Shown piece after piece: positions 7,117 through 7,717 of a stretch of DNA of 7,717 nucleotides. The stretch covers positions 1 to 7,717 of the forward strand of contig JAEDNB010000097.1 in assembly GCA_016302725.1 (NCBI GenBank), written 5' to 3'. Origin of the DNA: Lentisphaeria bacterium (lineage in GTDB: Bacteria > Verrucomicrobiota > Lentisphaeria > Oligosphaerales > Oligosphaeraceae). The position numbers and the translations under genes were made by a program. The notes below the pieces were generated by a model. It was given only the letters and a program-made list of their open reading frames with translations. It was not told the DNA's origin and did not search any database. Every line of letters starts with the position of its first letter. The first letter of the stretch is position 1.

Positions 7117-7150
7117 GCGGGCGGAGTTCTTTGTTCGTGGAAGGGGGGCG

Positions 7151-7717
7151 TTATCGGGCGGCGGGCTTCTCTTTCTTCTTCTTGAAGGAGTTTTCCTTGC
7201 CTTCCATCAGCCGCTGGATGTTTTCCTTGTGGCGGTAGACGATGAGGGCGGTCATGGCCGCGATGAGGGCCACCACGGGCCAGCCGATCTCCTCCCAGCC
7301 GAAGGCCTGGAAGAGGAGGGAGAAGAGGAAGACCGCCACCGCCGCGCCAAGGCTGGCGATGGCCACGATGCCGGTGCGCAGCTGCAGGAAAAGCCAGAGC
7401 AGGAGCCCCAGGATGACGGGCCAGAAGGCCAGGGCCAGGGCTGCGCCGGCCCCGGTGGCCACTCCCTTGCCCCCGCGGAAGCGCAGCCAGACGGGGCAGA
7501 TGTGTCCCAGGATGGCGCAGCCGCCTCCCAGCAGTTTTGCCATGGAGAGGGCGGGGCTTCCCAGTTTGCTGGCCAGCCAGGCGCCCAGGAAGACGCCCAT
7601 GTATCCCTTGAGGAAATCCAGGACGAAGCAGACCTTTCCCCATCCTCCCCCCAGGATTCGGGTCACGTTGGTGGAGCCGATGTTCTTGGAGCCCTTGGTG
7701 CGGATGTCCACGTGGTT
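7151..7717 (-). CDS. plsY: Glycerol-3-phosphate acyltransferase PlsY, N-terminus cut by window edge
   Basis: This integral inner-membrane enzyme transfers an acyl group from acyl-phosphate to glycerol-3-phosphate, giving lysophosphatidic acid, the first step of phospholipid synthesis with PlsX. The 188 visible residues enter the family in the first cytoplasmic loop: VDIRTKGSKNIGSTNV (3-18), where GSGNIGATN is usual. Motif 2, RFRGGKGVAT (79-88), is the glycine-rich phosphate-binding loop. Motif 3, RHKENIQRLMEGKE (162-175), carries the conserved His and Asn. Hydrophobic helices lie near 29-50, 90-112, 116-138 and 146-161. The tail has four consecutive lysines (179-182) and ends PAAR. The GTG at 7711 encodes the internal valine of VDIR and is not the start; the first helix and true start lie beyond the right edge, about 20-30 residues away. 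The stop is TAA at 7153-7151, with lysS downstream on the same strand after 179 nt. Confidence 0.95.
   Translation of the reverse strand, partial: NHVDIRTKGSKNIGSTNVTRILGGGWGKVCFVLDFLKGYMGVFLGAWLASKLGSPALSMAKLLGGGCAILGHICPVWLRFRGGKGVATGAGAALALAFWPVILGLLLWLFLQLRTGIVAIASLGAAVAVFLFSLLFQAFGWEEIGWPVVALIAAMTALIVYRHKENIQRLMEGKENSFKKKKEKPAAR

Larger units (their letters stand above)
6972..7150 (-). other. GC-rich spacer between plsY and lysS
   Basis: This 179-nt stretch is the only sizeable intergenic region. On the minus strand it opens with CGCCCCCC right after the plsY stop and is proline/arginine-codon-like and C-rich. It then has an A7 run (7045-7039) and the AGGAGG box nearer lysS. It contains no ATG, GTG or TTG in the lysS frame. 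No sigma70-like promoter or intrinsic terminator is convincing. The last 30-40 nt may encode the true N-terminus of LysRS. Confidence 0.7.

Noticed and set aside
5178..7238. A plus-strand open frame of about 686 codons
   Set aside because: It is antisense to lysS in aligned register and explained by the same codon avoidance; no family motif is present.
6972..7643. Extension of the lysS frame upstream through plsY
   Set aside because: Most of it is plsY read out of frame and gives low-complexity Pro/Arg sequence; only the last dozen or so residues before 6971 look LysRS-like.
7709..7711. GTG at 7711 as the start of plsY
   Set aside because: It encodes the valine of the conserved VDIR segment after the first helix. 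The frame continues to the window edge, so the start lies outside.
1..7717. tRNA, rRNA, riboswitch, T-box, CRISPR array or insertion sequence
   Set aside because: I found no cloverleaf, repeat-spacer pattern, transposase motif or terminal inverted repeats; the region before lysS lacks T-box-like elements.

Overview
The window is a compact, GC-rich bacterial segment. Five genes all lie on the minus strand and run from the right edge to the left edge. In transcription order they are plsY (5' end cut by the right edge), lysS, a uvrD/pcrA-type helicase gene, murA, and a GH78-type (alpha-L-rhamnosidase-like) glycosidase gene (3' end cut by the left edge). No RNA gene, mobile element, CRISPR array or convincing terminator is visible. 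I see no undescribed system; apart from the terminal glycosidase this is housekeeping sequence.

Layout. 7717-7151: PlsY, membrane glycerol-3-phosphate acyltransferase. 7150-6972: the only real spacer (179 nt), very GC-rich, with three copies of a 12-mer, an AGGAGG box inside a small hairpin, and an A7 run. 6971-5538: class II lysyl-tRNA synthetase, whose start is uncertain. 5527-3473: superfamily 1A DNA helicase, 10 nt after lysS. 3463-2171: MurA, 9 nt after the helicase, with aspartate in place of the catalytic cysteine. 2167 to the edge: glycosidase, 3 nt after murA. The last four genes are so tightly packed that one polycistronic transcript with translational coupling is likely. The gene set serves general growth (phospholipid synthesis, tRNA charging, DNA repair or replication, peptidoglycan precursors) rather than one pathway.

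Organism. The host is a bacterium that makes peptidoglycan and ester-linked phospholipids. The coding strand is cytosine-rich, and the codons TTA, CTA and TCA are absent from the helicase, murA, lysS and nearly all of the visible glycosidase gene. The starts of the helicase gene, murA and the glycosidase gene have no well-placed Shine-Dalgarno sequence. The MurA variant and the DCPxREQ-type GH78 enzyme recall, from memory, Lentisphaerota/Verrucomicrobiota and related lineages. That placement is a low-confidence guess.
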